A DNA stretch of 64,000 nt from Riptortus pedestris (GCA_019009955.1 CM032230.1:108441501-108505500); one strand, 5' to 3'. Counted from the first letter of the stretch, positions 44,789 through 56,975 are shown. Numbers and translations are program-made. The notes: generated by a model from the letters alone, not told the origin.

Positions 44789-45279
44789 CTGTTACTGCTC
44801 TAGCTGTCGGATTTTTTGTCTTATCATTACCAAACTTGATATATAATCGTTTTATACAAAAAAGACAGATCAATTTCGTTAACGGCTGAAATCGGAACAT
44901 GGGGAGTGAGGTTTAGAGGGGGAGAATTTCAAAAATTCTTAATATCTCCGTTATAATGTGCCGAATCGAAAAAGTGTATAGAACCATTCTTATTGCGAAT
45001 TTAACGATCTAGAAATGTTGTTATGTACATTGTTTCACAATCTTGATTATTAACTGAGATATTTCCTTTTTTTAGTTTTCGGTCTTCTGAAAACCCCGAC
45101 TCCTACTCATCACATATTAACAGTCTTCTATTATGTTATGAAGAAATTTATTTGAAACTTAAATACCAAATGTTGTCCTCATTGAACTTTTAAGTTTTGA
45201 GATAAATGCAAATACGTGACGCACTTGAGAAATCTGTTTAGTTAACGCAGCCCCTGCGTGACGGACTTTTTTTCTTTTT

Positions 45280-46010
45280 CTCCTAGGTAGGGATCAATTG
45301 GATATCGATTTTTTTTTAATCTCGTTGACTCCAACCTCTTTCGAATTCTCTCAAGGGGACGAACGGGGCTAAAACATGTGGCAGCCTTTGTGCAGGCCCT
45401 AAATGTCTTAGCAGATTTCCCTTTTGTATTTTGCCAGAATAGGAATTCCTAGCTGTAGAATTGGTAGGTTCAATATCTCCAGGAAGGGTGGGGGGGGGGT
45501 AGTGGAGTAGAAGGTAGGGGAGGGGGCTAAGTTAGGGCTATAAAATATTTCCGGGGTGGACTACCTGCTACCCCCACTCTACAACCCCCTGCCCCTGTTG
45601 CCGCCTCTACCCTCACACTGTTGCCAACTACTTCATTCAATCAGACAAGCACGTCAGGAGTCTCATGTCAGCAAGTGATGTTTCCCTATGATTTTTGTCA
45701 GTGTAAATTCAATTGAGAGAAAAAGTTATTAACAGCTATCGAGACTCGAATCCGAACGTAAACGAAACAGATTTCACGCCTCACACGCAGATTAATCCTG
45801 CACAAATTTGGTTGTCGGACATTTTATCTATATAGTGAATATTAACCAAGAAACTTTTTAGTTTTCAGCCTTCAAGTAAACCCCCACTCCTACACATGCC
45901 ACATTGACAATAAGCTGTTATATCATGAGACATAAAATTGGCCTTACAAGCCACTTCAAAAGCAGTTAATCAATTCGTTAGTAAAGAAGCTATCTCTAGA
46001 CAAAATACAA
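45280..46010. other. Unrecognised region with RC-1 scraps
   Basis: Contains a lone TTAGCAGATTTCCCTT at 45408-45424 and a minus RC-1 internal scrap at about 45830-45945 (AGTAAACCCCCACTCCTACA). A G-rich patch lies at 45488-45530. No coding evidence. Confidence 0.5.
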
Positions 46011-46012
46011 AA

Positions 46013-46636
<624 letters not shown>

Positions 46637-47105
46637 AAGGGGTCCTAATCAAGAGGTAAACTATCCTCATCAATCAAGAGGTAAAAAGGTCATCAAAGGG
46701 TAAACTATCCTAGCTACGTGGACCTGCACAACTTGGGAATAATTGTTGGATTCCATATTGGTATTTGAAAAAAAAACAAAAAAAAAATGTGCGTGAGTGA
46801 GTGCCCGTAAACCTTTAAAAGAAATGATATATATATATATATATATATATACATACTAGCCGGGTTTGCTCGGGAAATCATTTGAAGCGGAGAGATTCTA
46901 TTCTGTTTTTGGCAATGCTTCTACGTGTACAACTACTCTTCCCGTCCGGGCCATTTCCCCCGTAAGGGTCCGTTGGGTGACCTTTAGAAATAAAATTTTA
47001 CATTTGAAGAATAAATGAAAATAAGTCTCTAATCATTACCTCTCCACTGTTTGACACTCCGTGAATAATTCAAATCATAATCATGCATAGCATTTTTTAT
47101 ATTAA

Positions 47106-47372
47106 CCCTAGAACAACACTAGCAATTCGTAAATTTTACTCCGAGGGGGGTGAACAGGATGGTTGAGGCCACAGGTGGACGACTCATTTCCCCCAGCCCC
47201 ATCTATTCCTAGCTTGTTTAAGGGCAAGTACGCTGGTTGTGTCTCAAGGACATCTGGCGCGTGAGCATCCTCTGAGAACCCGCCCTTCTAAACTAGGTGA
47301 GTCATTTTTTCGCATCGCTAGTAATATACGTAAATGCATAGACGTATTTTCTTCGCATCCCTAGCAATATAC

Positions 47373-47425
<53 letters not shown>

Positions 47426-48447
47426 TCTCTTTTTCTAAATCATGCAAAACAGAAAAAAAAATATAATTCACATAAGACCTGGTCCCGTTGGAACGCGAGG
47501 TTTGCGATTGAACCAGAAGAATGTTTTTCTTTATTTTTTTCACGGTCATTATTGGACATTGTTGTACGCCACACGAATGAGGAAATCGAGGGGCAAAGGA
47601 AAAAATATACCCGTTTAGAAGGTACAATAGGTGACATAAATGTCCCCGAACTTCAAGCTCTCCTTGGGATGCTCATACTAAGTGCTGCAATGAAGGACAA
47701 CCACATGTCTACAGAGATAATGTTCGAGTCGAACTGGCGGTATCACGCAGTTATGTCTCGAAGGCGATTTGAATTTCTTCTGAAGTGTCTAAGATTCGAT
47801 AAATAAGACTCAAGGGAAGAGAAAAGGTCACAAAATATACCTGTTCACGAAATATGGTCCATTCTTTCTGAAAATAACCTCATAATGTATAAGCCCAGTT
47901 CTTATGTAACTGTGGATGAGCAATTAGTGCCTTTTCGTGGCCGCTGTCCTTTTCGCGTTTTTATAAAAAGCAAGCCAGACAAATACGGCATAAAAATTAT
48001 CATGGCAGTCGATAATGCCAGCAAGTACATGCTGTCCGCCATTCCATATACTGGAAAAAATAGAACACCTCAAAATGTGCCCGCAGCTAAATGGTACGTA
48101 GAAAAGTTGACGGAATCATGGTATGGTACAAACAGGAACATAACGTGTGACAATTGGTTCACCAGCGTACCTCTCGTCGAGAGCCTTTTAGAAAAAAAAA
48201 CTTTCTTTAAAAAATGATTTATATAATATAAAACAGTTTCCGAAAAATACGTCTTTTTTAATCTGCATCCCTCCATAGTGAGTATCGTGTGCGTCCGTGT
48301 GTAGATGTGTATGTGTATATTTAAAGTATGTGTGTGTTTGAAGGGATTCGAGGGTTTAAAGAGGAATTTTCCTCGGAGAAGACCTTTGCGTAAAATACTC
48401 GCATCGCTAGTAATGCCCATCTACCGCGGAACGCTAGTGTTCTAGGG
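47106..48447. mobile_element. piggyBac, internally deleted (PB-core)
   Basis: TTAA at 47102-47105 and 48448-48451. Ends CCCTAGAACAACACTAGC and GCTAGTGTTCTAGGG are inverted. Subterminal repeats of the type TCGCATC(G/C)CTAG(T/C)AAT occur near 47311, 47354 and 48398. A (TA)n tract lies at 47374-47420. Joining the TTAA flanks gives RC-2 sequence colinear with 6525-6600. Confidence 0.9.
47470..48217 (+). pseudogene. piggyBac transposase core fragment
   Basis: Begins with a PGPVGTRG-type segment near 47480. It then shifts frame into EECFSLFFSRSLLDIVVRHT, LQALLGMLILSAAMKDNHMS and YHAVMSRRRFEFLLKCLRFD. A single in-frame stop (47804-47806) follows. After it come VTVDEQLVPFRGRCPFRVFI (first catalytic D) and ITCDNWFTSVPLVESLLEKK (second D). 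The frame ends at KKTFFKK, without the third aspartate region or the Cys-rich tail. So it keeps the DDE_Tnp_1_7 middle but lacks both ends. Confidence 0.88.
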
Positions 48448-48559
48448 TTAAATACCATCTATAATGTACGTATTTTCTATATACAATCTAGCTAATATAC
48501 CCGGCGATGCCCGGGAAATCATCGTTCACTGACTAAAGATGGTATTTTTATATTTTTTA

Positions 48560-49340
48560 AAGAAAATCGTTGAAAAACCAATGGGGATCGGAATATCGCA
48601 ATTTTTCTTTTCAGGCCTACCTTATAACCCTCACTCCCGTTTGGACCTAAAATATTAACATATCTTATAATCGTGGAAGAATTAATGCTAATTCACATTC
48701 CGAATTTCGTTAAGTTCTGTTCAATCGTTAGTGCCCAACAAAATTATTGGCTCCCGCTCTAGTTTTTAGTGTATATCTTGTTTATACTTTGTTATACGAC
48801 GATAGTGATTATCACAAAAGTTACTTTAAATAACAAAATAAACAACTTGTTTCATGTGCATATTTGCAGAAAAACCAATAGAAAACGAAATACTGCTATT
48901 TTTAATTTCAGGCCTCTTTTACAACCCCCACTCCAGCCCGTCCCTAGAAATGTTACTATGGCTTATTATAATGAAGGCAATAGTGCTAATACACATACCG
49001 AGTGTGCTCAACAAAATTGTTGGCTCCCACTCTAGTTTTTAGTGTATATCTTGTTTATACTTTGTTATACGACGATAGTGTATATAACAAAAGTTTCTTT
49101 AAATAACAAAATAAACAACTTTTGTTATGTGCGTATTTGCCGAAACCCCAATAGGAAACGAAATATCTCTATTTTTAATTTCAGGTCTCCCTATAACCCC
49201 CACTCCTGGCCGTCCCTAGAAATGTTGGTACGGCTTATTATGATGAAGGCGTTAGTGCTAATTCACATACCGAGTTTTATTTAGTTCGGTTGAGTCCCTT
49301 GTGCCAAATAAAATTATTGACTTCCGATATACTTAGGTAT
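48560..49340 (-). repeat. Three tandem RC-2 internal modules (about 273-297 bp)
   Basis: The block GGCTCCC(G/A)CTCTAGTTTTTAG starts at 48749 and again at 49022 (273 bp apart), with a third diverged boundary at about 49319. The second module lacks about 24 bp (TTTTATTTAGTTCGGTTGAG) that the third retains. The first boundary pair is nearly identical. Confidence 0.9.
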
Positions 49341-49349
49341 AAAATAAAA

Positions 49350-49808
49350 GTGTGGGGGGGGGGCTAATTTTGCCGAGTGCCCACAGAACTGCTAGCCCCT
49401 CGCTGGCCAGAGGTTTCAATTGTAGCAGCTAATATAATGTAAGGAGCTGATTTCCTTTAATTCGTATATTCATCATTTGAGAGATGGCCTATGGGGCCTT
49501 CATTGAAGTGAATGAGTACAAAAAGAACGAAAGAAACAGCTGTTATAAAAGGATGTCAGCCGATGGGGCATATAGAGGGTGCAGCTGTCGCACAGCTGAT
49601 TCGCCTGCATTTCAACCTGCCCCTAGCTCTTCCCCCTTGCCACCTCCCCTCCATTCTTAAAAAGGCTTATTCATCTCGTGGCTATTATGTAACGTCAAGC
49701 ACAGTTAAACCGGGCCAGCTGTTACCAACAACTACATTCATCAATTCATACATTCCTGAGTGTATTGTTTCCCGCCAAAATCTGGTATTCTTTAATTTTC
49801 AAATTCTA
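49350..49808. other. Unrecognised, moderately GC-rich
   Basis: An open frame at 49512-49835 shows no domain. CAGCTG-rich sequence lies near 49535-49600. No function is assigned. Confidence 0.4.
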
Positions 49809-49811
49809 AAA

Positions 49812-50383
49812 GTCCGTCACGCAGGGGCTTCGTAAACTAAGCAGATTTCCCACGTGGAGTTATACAATAGAGAAATTTCACGAGAGCCGAACAGTTAAGG
49901 AAACGGCCAACCTAGCCTTTGGCGGGAAACCCACTCATCCGTTATCCTCCCAGATTTAATACAAATGCAAATATCTCGGTTATTATTCAAGAAAGAAAAT
50001 AAATGTATATAGCAATATTTATAGTAAATTTAATTTAGTTAAGATTGATTCTATGCAATTTTTCGATCCAACGCATAGTAACGGAGATGAAGGCCGAAAA
50101 CTAAACAAATTCAAATATCTCGGTTAATAATCAAGATAGTGAACTGAAAAACGCACACAAAAACATTTATAGAAAATTCCATTTGCAATAAGATTAGATC
50201 TACAATTTTTCGATTCAACGGATAATAAAGGAGATATTAAGAATTTTCGGAACTCTCCCTTCTGAACCCTCCCACTGGTCGGATTTTAGCTATTAATGAA
50301 CTTGATCTTTATTGTTCCATATAACGTTTAAATATCGAGTTTGGTAACGATCAAACAAAAGTTTCGACCGCTAGAGTGATAAC

Positions 50384-50430
<47 letters not shown>

Positions 50431-50720
50431 GGTATGTATATATATATTTCGATTTTTCAAAAATCTCCCCGCTAATCCCCCCTTCTCCGATTTCAGCCAT
50501 TACCGAACTTGATCTTTCTTTTTACATGAAAATATCGAGTTTGGTAACGATCAAACAAAAATTACGACCGCTAGAGCGTTTACAGATATATATATATATA
50601 ATTTTGAACGGCCCTCATTTCCGTCATCTCCTGGTAGAATCGATGGACATTTGAAGAACTTTTACGATAATCGCGTCATAATTACGTCCTCAATATCAAT
50701 ATATTAAGGAAGATCTGCTG
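49812..50720 (+). mobile_element. RC-1 mosaic copy
   Basis: Starts GTCCGTCACGCAGGGGCTTC and ends ATTAAGGAAGATCTGCTGA. It contains two successive versions of the C-rich/CGTTAACGAACTTG module and two TA tracts (about 50386-50427 and 50587-50600), so it is a recombinant or an insertion of one copy into another. Confidence 0.75.
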
Positions 50721-50855
50721 ACAATGCCGGCCCCAAACTATCCCTCATAGCTAGGTAGGAGAGTTTGGTTTCAGCACATAACAAATTCACTAATTAACTG
50801 GAATAACTGTTTATTTCTATGCTGAAGCTGGATCAGACTTTGTATCCAGCCACAG

Positions 50856-51063
50856 GGGAAATCAGCTATTGAGGTTGTACTCATTAGGGGATTTTCCATA
50901 TGTCCATCAATCGTACCAAGGAGATAACGAAAACGAGGTCCGTTCAAAATTATATATACATTTGTCTGTTAACGGTCGCAATTTTTGATTGATCGTTTTC
51001 GAATGAATGTGTGATGAAAGTCGATATTTAAAGGTTTTATATAAAAATGAAAATGAAATTCGA
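50856..51063 (-). mobile_element. RC-1 3' fragment
   Basis: GGGAAATCAGCTATTGAGGT to AATTTTTGATTGATCGTTTT. Half of the palindrome is missing. Confidence 0.75.
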
Positions 51064-51087
51064 ACCAGTAAGAAGGACGTGCATATT

Positions 51088-51690
51088 AGCAGATTTCCCA
51101 TAAGGGAAATCAGCTATTGAGGCCGTACTCAAGACGCGATTTTCGACAATTTTCTTTAAATGTCCATCGATCCTACTCAGGAGATAACGAAAATGAGGTT
51201 CGTTCAAAACTGTATATATATATATATATATATATATTTATTTATTTATTTATTTATTTTATACCTGCTCTAGCAGTCGCAATTTTTGTTTAATCGTCAC
51301 CAAACTCGGGATTTAATTGTTTTATGTAAAAAGAAAGATCAAGTTCGTTAACGGCTGAAATCGGACCAGTGGGAGGGGAGAGGGGTTTAGAGGGGGAATT
51401 TCGAAAATTCGAAATATCTTCGTTACTATATGTCGAATCGAAAAAATGTATAGAATCAATCTTATTGGAAATTAAATTCACTATAAATGTTGTTATATAC
51501 ACTTATTCTCTATCTTGAATAGTATCCGAGATATTTGCATTATTATTAAATGTGAGTGGATAACAGACGAGAGTGAGTTTCCTGCCAAAAGCTAGTTCGA
51601 CCGTTTTCGTAACCGTTCGGCTCTCCTGAAATTTCTCTGTTCTAAAACTTCACTTGGGAAATCTGCTTAGTTTACGCAGCCCCTGCGTGT
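51088..51690 (-). mobile_element. RC-1 copy, nearly full length
   Basis: AGCAGATTTCCCATAAGGGA to TACGCAGCCCCTGCGTG. The (TA)n is followed by (TTTA)n at 51237-51260. Confidence 0.87.
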
Positions 51691-51699
51691 ATGGACATT

Positions 51700-52200
51700 T
51701 TCATCATTTGTGCTCATGTCGAGGTTTATGAGTTATTCTGGGGATACGGATTTTACTGATGGGTTTTGCTTGTATCCTGAAGTAGCGGTTCTGTTCACTT
51801 TTAACTGAAGCGCATTTTTCTGGGGCTCAGTATTACAGTGTTGACCTAAAGTGACAATATGTGGGTCACTTGGTTCTGTAATTTGCCGTCCCCCTTATCG
51901 GTTCTTATCTTCAAGGGATGTACGTTTCCTCTCTCGGATCCTCTACAATTGCTGTTCGTACAACACTTTCCGTAGGCTATAATGTTAAGCAAGTTGCTCG
52001 TCGCATTTTTTCTGCCTTCAGTGAATCCCCACTTCCTGGTTTTAATTTTGAAATTGATGATATATTGGGAGGAGAGATGCAAAGAGTGTCAGACCAGTTC
52101 GTGGGAAGTCTGCTTACTTTACGCAGCCCATGAGAAAAATTGTTTTTTACCAATCTAATTGCAAATTTCAATATTTTATACAAATATGGTTCTATGCACT
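51700..52200. other. Unrecognised; RC-1 5' scrap
   Basis: Mostly unrecognised. GTGGGAAGTCTGCTTACTTTA then CGCAGCCCATGAG near 52101-52134 is a damaged RC-1 5' end. Confidence 0.5.
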
Positions 52201-52219
52201 TTTAGCGGATTTCCCTTAA

Positions 52220-53225
52220 CCCTAGAATGGTAGTGAACGTAAAAATTACGTATGATCTGGTTTGAACTGTTATCAAAGGGCCGTTAGCGACCCCACCACG
52301 CCCAGCCCTCAGCTATGAGCCCTCCAACAGTTCGGCCTTCACCTCCGCCAAATGCAGCTAAGTGAACCTTCCCACTCGTCCAATACTATTTTTTGAAATA
52401 AAAACGGCACTTAATATTTACGTATCAATACTATTAACTTCAACTTTTTGGCACGTAAAATTCTCGTATCGCTACTAATAACCGGGTTTTATGCTATAAC
52501 TTAGTTAATACTATTCTCAATTTATTTTCTTCCAATTTATTTTTATATTCTAATTTATTTTCTTTTAATGTTTTTAACTTTTATTTTTAATATAAAAAAG
52601 ACAAAGATGTATAGAGAGAATATAAATAATAATAATAATAATCTGTTTATAGTCTCTGAAAAATGGAGAAAAATATTCAACGGACGAAGAAATTTGTTGA
52701 AAGAACTCTCCGATGGGTCAGATGGGGAAAATGACAATTATGAAATAGATGGATATTGATAATCCGATTGTGATCCGGAGTATTCTCCAAGTGATGAGGA
52801 GGTTGAGCCTTTGGAAATGATTGTAACACAGAGTGGGCTAGATAGCGATGAGAGTCAACAAATTTTAAAAAACATCAAGGCAATCGTAGAAAGAGAGGAA
52901 ATGCAGGGGCAAAAAAACCTAAAACCTCTCAACCACTCAATATTGACAGATCAGTTACAATAAATGTAGAAGGTAAGAATGGATATGAATGGAGCACACA
53001 ACCTCCGGAACGTGTTTTGAACCAAGCGCCTGAAAGGATTGCCGTGCACATTATTAGATATTAACTTAGATATAAGTTAAAGAAAAGTGTATCTTTTAAT
53101 AAAATAAAAAAAAAATAGTCCCAAACATTAACAAATTTTGAATAATTTCACCAATTATCAGTTGCACACGTAAAACTTACGTGTCAATACCAATAAGCGG
53201 AAATAATATCACTACCGTTCTAGGG
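52220..53225. mobile_element. piggyBac, internally deleted (PB-N)
   Basis: TTAA at 52216-52219 and 53226-53229. Ends CCCTAGAATGGTAGTGA / CCCTAGAACGGTAGTGA are inverted. Subterminal repeats ACGTAAAA(N)TTACGT and CGTATC..TACTAATAACCGG occur near both ends. It is 1,006 bp, so far shorter than an active piggyBac. Confidence 0.92.
52606..53061 (+). pseudogene. piggyBac transposase N-terminal fragment
   Basis: MYRENINNNNNNLFIVSEKW then an acidic stretch ending in a stop. It continues as DPEYSPSDEEVEPLEMIVTQ and, after another shift, NGYEWSTQPPERVLNQAPER and IAVHIIRY before a stop. Acidic N-terminus followed by W..PP...R...II is typical of piggyBac transposases before the PGP motif. An AATAAAAT follows at about 53097. 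The fragment ends almost where PB-core at 47470 begins. Confidence 0.7.
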
Positions 53226-53343
53226 TTAAGGGAAATCATCTATTGAGGTCGTACTCATTGGTGCAATTTTCAAAAAATTCTTCATATGTCCATCGATCCT
53301 ACCCAGTAGATTACGAAAATGAGATCGGTATATATACATACAT

Positions 53344-53490
<147 letters not shown>

Positions 53491-53499
53491 GTGCTAGTA

Positions 53500-53715
53500 G
53501 TGATTTGAGAGAAGCTGCGTCTATAGAGTAGACAAGGACAAGTATGGCCGTAGGGAGTGTGTCAAGGCCAACCCCTGTGTTTATATCTGGCCTCGCTGGC
53601 CTATCTCTAGGCAAGGGGTCATTACTCCCTCTCTACTCAGCTAACTCTACTAGACTCTAGAACATATTCATGCCACACTTAGTTCGGGGACTTTTTAGTG
53701 GTTTCCTTTAAGGAG
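53500..53715. other. Unrecognised sequence
   Basis: No gene or repeat recognised. Confidence 0.4.
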
Positions 53716-53719
53716 TAAG

Positions 53720-53755
53720 ACCAAAGCCTTAACTCACACAGCTAACCAGAGCCTC
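53720..53755 (-). mobile_element. SINE-A head fragment
   Basis: AGCCTTAACTCACACAGCTA ACC AGAGCC is the reverse of the SINE-A 5' head. Confidence 0.6.
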
Positions 53756-53765
53756 TTAATTTTTA

Positions 53766-53935
53766 TTAGATTTCCCTTAAAGGAAATCAGCTATTGAGGT
53801 TGTAGTCATTAAGCAATTTGATCAATCCCCATTGATCCTATCTGGAGGTGACGGAAATGAGGTCCAGTCAAAATTATATAAACACAAGTAGTCGCAATTT
53901 TTGTTTGATAGTTACTGACCGTTTTATGTAAAAAC
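53766..53935 (-). mobile_element. RC-1 3' fragment
   Basis: AGATTTCCCTTAAAGGAAAT to GTTACTGACCGTTTTATGTA. It has internal deletions and lies directly against the 5' end of the next copy. Confidence 0.75.
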
Positions 53936-54375
53936 GTTCGTCACGCAGGGGCTGCGTAAACTAAGCAGATTTCCCACGTGAAGTTATACAATAGAGAAAT
54001 CTCCATAGGAGAGCCGAACGGTTACGGCAAAGGGCCGAACTAGCTTTTCGCGGGAAATTCAAAAATCCGGTATCGGCCCAAATTTCATAAAAATGCAAAT
54101 ATCTCGGTTAATATTCAAGATAGGGAATAAATGTATATAACACTATTTATAGTAAATTTAATTTGCAATAAGATTAATTCTGTACAATTTTTCGATCCGA
54201 CGTATAGTAACGGAGATATTTCGATTTTTCGAAAATCCTCCCCTCTAAACCCCCCCCCCTCCCACTGGTCCGATTTCAGCCGTTAACGAACTTGATCTTT
54301 CTTTTTACATAAAACGACTAAATATCGAGTTTGGTAACGATCAAACAAAAATTGCGACCGCTAGAGCGGTAACAG

Positions 54376-54411
<36 letters not shown>

Positions 54412-54525
54412 GAACGGACCTCATTCATCTCCTGGGTAGGATCGATGGAAATTTGAAGAAATTTTTCGAAACTCGCGTCATGAGTACGACCTCAATAGCT
54501 GATTTCCATTAAGGGAAATCTGCTA
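53936..54525 (+). mobile_element. RC-1 copy, full length, short subtype
   Basis: GTTCGTCACGCAGGGGCTGC to GATTTCCATTAAGGGAAATC and TGCTA. All landmarks are in order: CAATAGAGAAATCTCC, ATATCTCGGTTAATATTCAA, the C-rich stretch, GCGACCGCTAGAGCGGTAAC, (TA)n and TGAGTACGACCTCAATAGC. About 590 bp and close to consensus, so it is a good reference copy. Confidence 0.92.
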
Positions 54526-54681
54526 AAAGGTGCTAGCACCAGAAAAGGGGTTTTTAGCCCTAACCTAAAAATGAATAAATAAAAAAAAATGAGCCAACCA
54601 AACTAATAAATAAATTTAAAAAAATAATTCGCCAAAAATAACACAACTTAAAAATAAATATAATGATTAAAAAAAAAGGAC

Positions 54682-54771
54682 TTAGGATCGATGGACATTT
54701 GAAGAAAAATTTCGAAAATCGCATCATGAGTACAACCTCAATAGCCGATTTCCCTTAAGGGAAATCTGCTA
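54682..54771 (+). mobile_element. RC-1 3' end fragment
   Basis: AGGATCGATGGACATTTGAAG to GATTTCCCTTAAGGGAAATC and TGCTAAAA, with a perfect palindrome. Confidence 0.88.
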
Positions 54772-54777
54772 AAAGGA

Positions 54778-55518
54778 AGATGAAGTTCAATAATGGCTGA
54801 AATCGAACGAGTGGGAGGGAGGGGGTTTAGAGGGTTGGATGTCCAAAATCCGAAATATCTCTGTTATTATATCTCGGTTTGAAAAATTTTAGTTCGTATA
54901 GGATCAATCTCATTGCAAATTAAATAACGAAAAATTGTGTACTATACATATTTTCTCTATCATGAATATTAACCGAGATATTCGGATTTCATAGCTTTGG
55001 ACGAACCCCCACTCCTACTAGAGTCATATTAATAATTAGCTTTATATCATGAACCCCTTCAGTCCAAGGATAAATATTGTTTTCATTGAACTTTTACTTT
55101 GTGAGATATATGCAAATACGTTGACCCCCACCCCCTTCTTTTTTTCTTGGATTATTAAAATTTGAGTGATTGTGAGATAAAAATTATTCTGATTCTTTAT
55201 AAATTACAGCACTAGCTACAGTAAATAGTTTTAAAGAAAATGAATATGTTATATCCAGATATATTTCACTAATTGTTTAATTTCTTTCCCGATCCTGAAT
55301 ATTTCGATCTGTTTATTCAGCTCAGAGAGGTTGGCTGACCTGTTTGTTTATAATTTAGACGCTTTCCATTGTAGAGGTTATTAACATGTAAATCGAGTCA
55401 ACGATTTTTTGTTACTATTTGTATCCGTTCACTTAATATTCACAGTGGTGTTAACTTACAAAAGTATGTTGATTTTCTATTTTAAAACGTGGGAAATCTG
55501 CTTAGTTTACGCAGCGAC
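54778..55518 (-). mobile_element. RC-1 copy, 3' truncated, long subtype
   Basis: From AAGATGAAGTTCAATAATGG through the G-rich stretch and long-subtype leader to GTGGGAAATCTGCTTAGTTT and ACGCAGCGAC. It abuts the preceding 3' end. Confidence 0.8.
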
Positions 55519-55618
55519 TTATAAACTGAGCTTATACCCATTTTTTAATAGATATAATACATTCGGCCAGCCCGTCAAAGAGTTTAATTCCTGAAAGTGA
55601 TTAGCTTTTCTAAAAAAA

Positions 55619-56087
55619 GTCCGTCAGGCAGGGGCTGCGTAATCTGAGCAGATTTCCCACGTGAAGTTATACAATAGAGAAATTTGCTTACTGCTAACAC
55701 TTAACACCAACTTGAATAAATACAAACGGTAATGAGAAATCATTCAGTTAATTTTAATAAGCTCTCAACGGAAACGGCTTATGAACTGCAAACAAATAGG
55801 TAGGCCAACCACTGAGAGCTGAACAGATAGACATATTCTTCACTGGAAAGAAAAACAATTACTGATATGCATGGAGGGTGAATAGAACGTATTTGCATAT
55901 ATCTCACAAAGTAAAAGGTTAGAAGACAAGAACGGTTTGGTTACACGAGAGTCGAACTTCGGAAACGGCCGAACTAATCCGGAAACTCAGGACAATAGCC
56001 ACACATAGGCTGAAATCGGAGCAGTAGGAGGGGTGGTTTAGAGGGGGAGTTTTGAAAATTCCAAATATCTCCGTTACACACACACAC

Positions 56088-56129
<42 letters not shown>

Positions 56130-56247
56130 ATATAATTTTGAATGAACCTCATTCCCGTCACCTCCAGATAGGATCAATGAGGATTGATCAAATTGCTTAA
56201 TAAGTGCAACCTCAATACCTGATTTCTCTTAAGGGAAATCTGCTAAA
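55619..56247 (+). mobile_element. RC-1 mosaic copy
   Basis: 5' end GTCCGTCAGGCAGGGGCTGC and 3' end GATTTCTCTTAAGGGAAATC with TGCTAAAA. An inverted internal segment (about 56005-56080, GCTGAAATCGGAGCAG) sits before a (CA)n(TA)n(TG)n tract at 56078-56127. Confidence 0.8.
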
Positions 56248-56697
56248 ATTAAATGAGAAGATGGAGGCGATAAAACCAAAAATTGTTTTTTTCATAAACT
56301 ATGAAGGTTTTTGTTTGTTTTAGATTGGGAGCTACCGAAGGAACTAAATAGAAAGATGTTTCTACTCCAACTGATATTGAGTTAGATGATTCCTATGTTC
56401 AGCCATTCTATAAATATTTGATATATAAATGACGTGAAGTGAGTCCCAGGTGTGATAAATACCTTATAGCATGAAGTAGTTTATCGGATTAGGGCTTTAT
56501 AAGTAGAGGGGGGGGGTAGATAACAAAGCTATTGACAAGATAAGCTAGCTGTCTGAGACCAAGGAATACGAGTTGGTAAATGATAAGGGAAGCTTTAGGC
56601 TCAAACACTTCAGGAGAAAGGATTAGGGTAGGTATTTCGCAAGGGCCTCTCTCTCTTGTATTATTAATTAATCCATATGGTTATATAAATGAGTTTT

Positions 56698-56850
56698 AGC
56701 AGATTTCCCTTAAGGGTAATCAGTTATTGTGGTCTCATGACGCGACTTTCCAAAACTTTCTTAAAATGTCCATCGATCCTACACAGGAGATGACGAAGTC
56801 GTGTAACGAGTACGACCTCAATAGCTGATTTCCATTAAGGGAAATCTGCT
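56698..56850. mobile_element. Mini-element with two RC-1 3' ends
   Basis: A 153-bp unit. Left: AGCAGATTTCCCTTAAGGGT in minus orientation to GATGACGAA. Right: ACGAGTACGACCTCAATAGC and GATTTCCATTAAGGGAAATC in plus orientation. Both ends are the RC-1 3' hairpin, fused near 56797. Confidence 0.8.
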
Positions 56851-56975
56851 ATAAAGGCGGCGCTTATACAATAACATTATGTTGTTCCTCGATAATCTCA
56901 AAAATTTAATTTGAAAAATAAGTAATCAACAATTTTAACAAGCTATTTGAAAATAGAGTTATTATTATACTAAAA

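Larger units (their letters stand above)
43656..45266 (-). mobile_element. RC-1 copy with mariner inserted in its (TA)n
   Basis: Left end AGCAGATTTCCCTTAAGGGC, right end CGCAGCCCCTGCGTGACGGA. The TA tract is split into 43762-43785 and about 44755-44784 by a 954-bp mariner. Confidence 0.88.
46857..49345 (-). mobile_element. RC-2 composite, two hairpins, interrupted by piggyBac
   Basis: On the minus strand it runs from three tandem internal modules (49340 to about 48560), through the hairpin CCCGGGCATCGCCGGG with TATATTAGCTAG near 48490, across a piggyBac, to a second hairpin GAGCAAACCCGG with CTAGT near 46857. The order equals that of the plus-strand composite at 458-6832. Confidence 0.75.

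Noticed and set aside
49512..49835. 107-codon frame beginning MSTKRTKETAVIKG.
   Set aside because: It runs into RC-1 sequence at its end and shows no domain, so it is not a credible gene.
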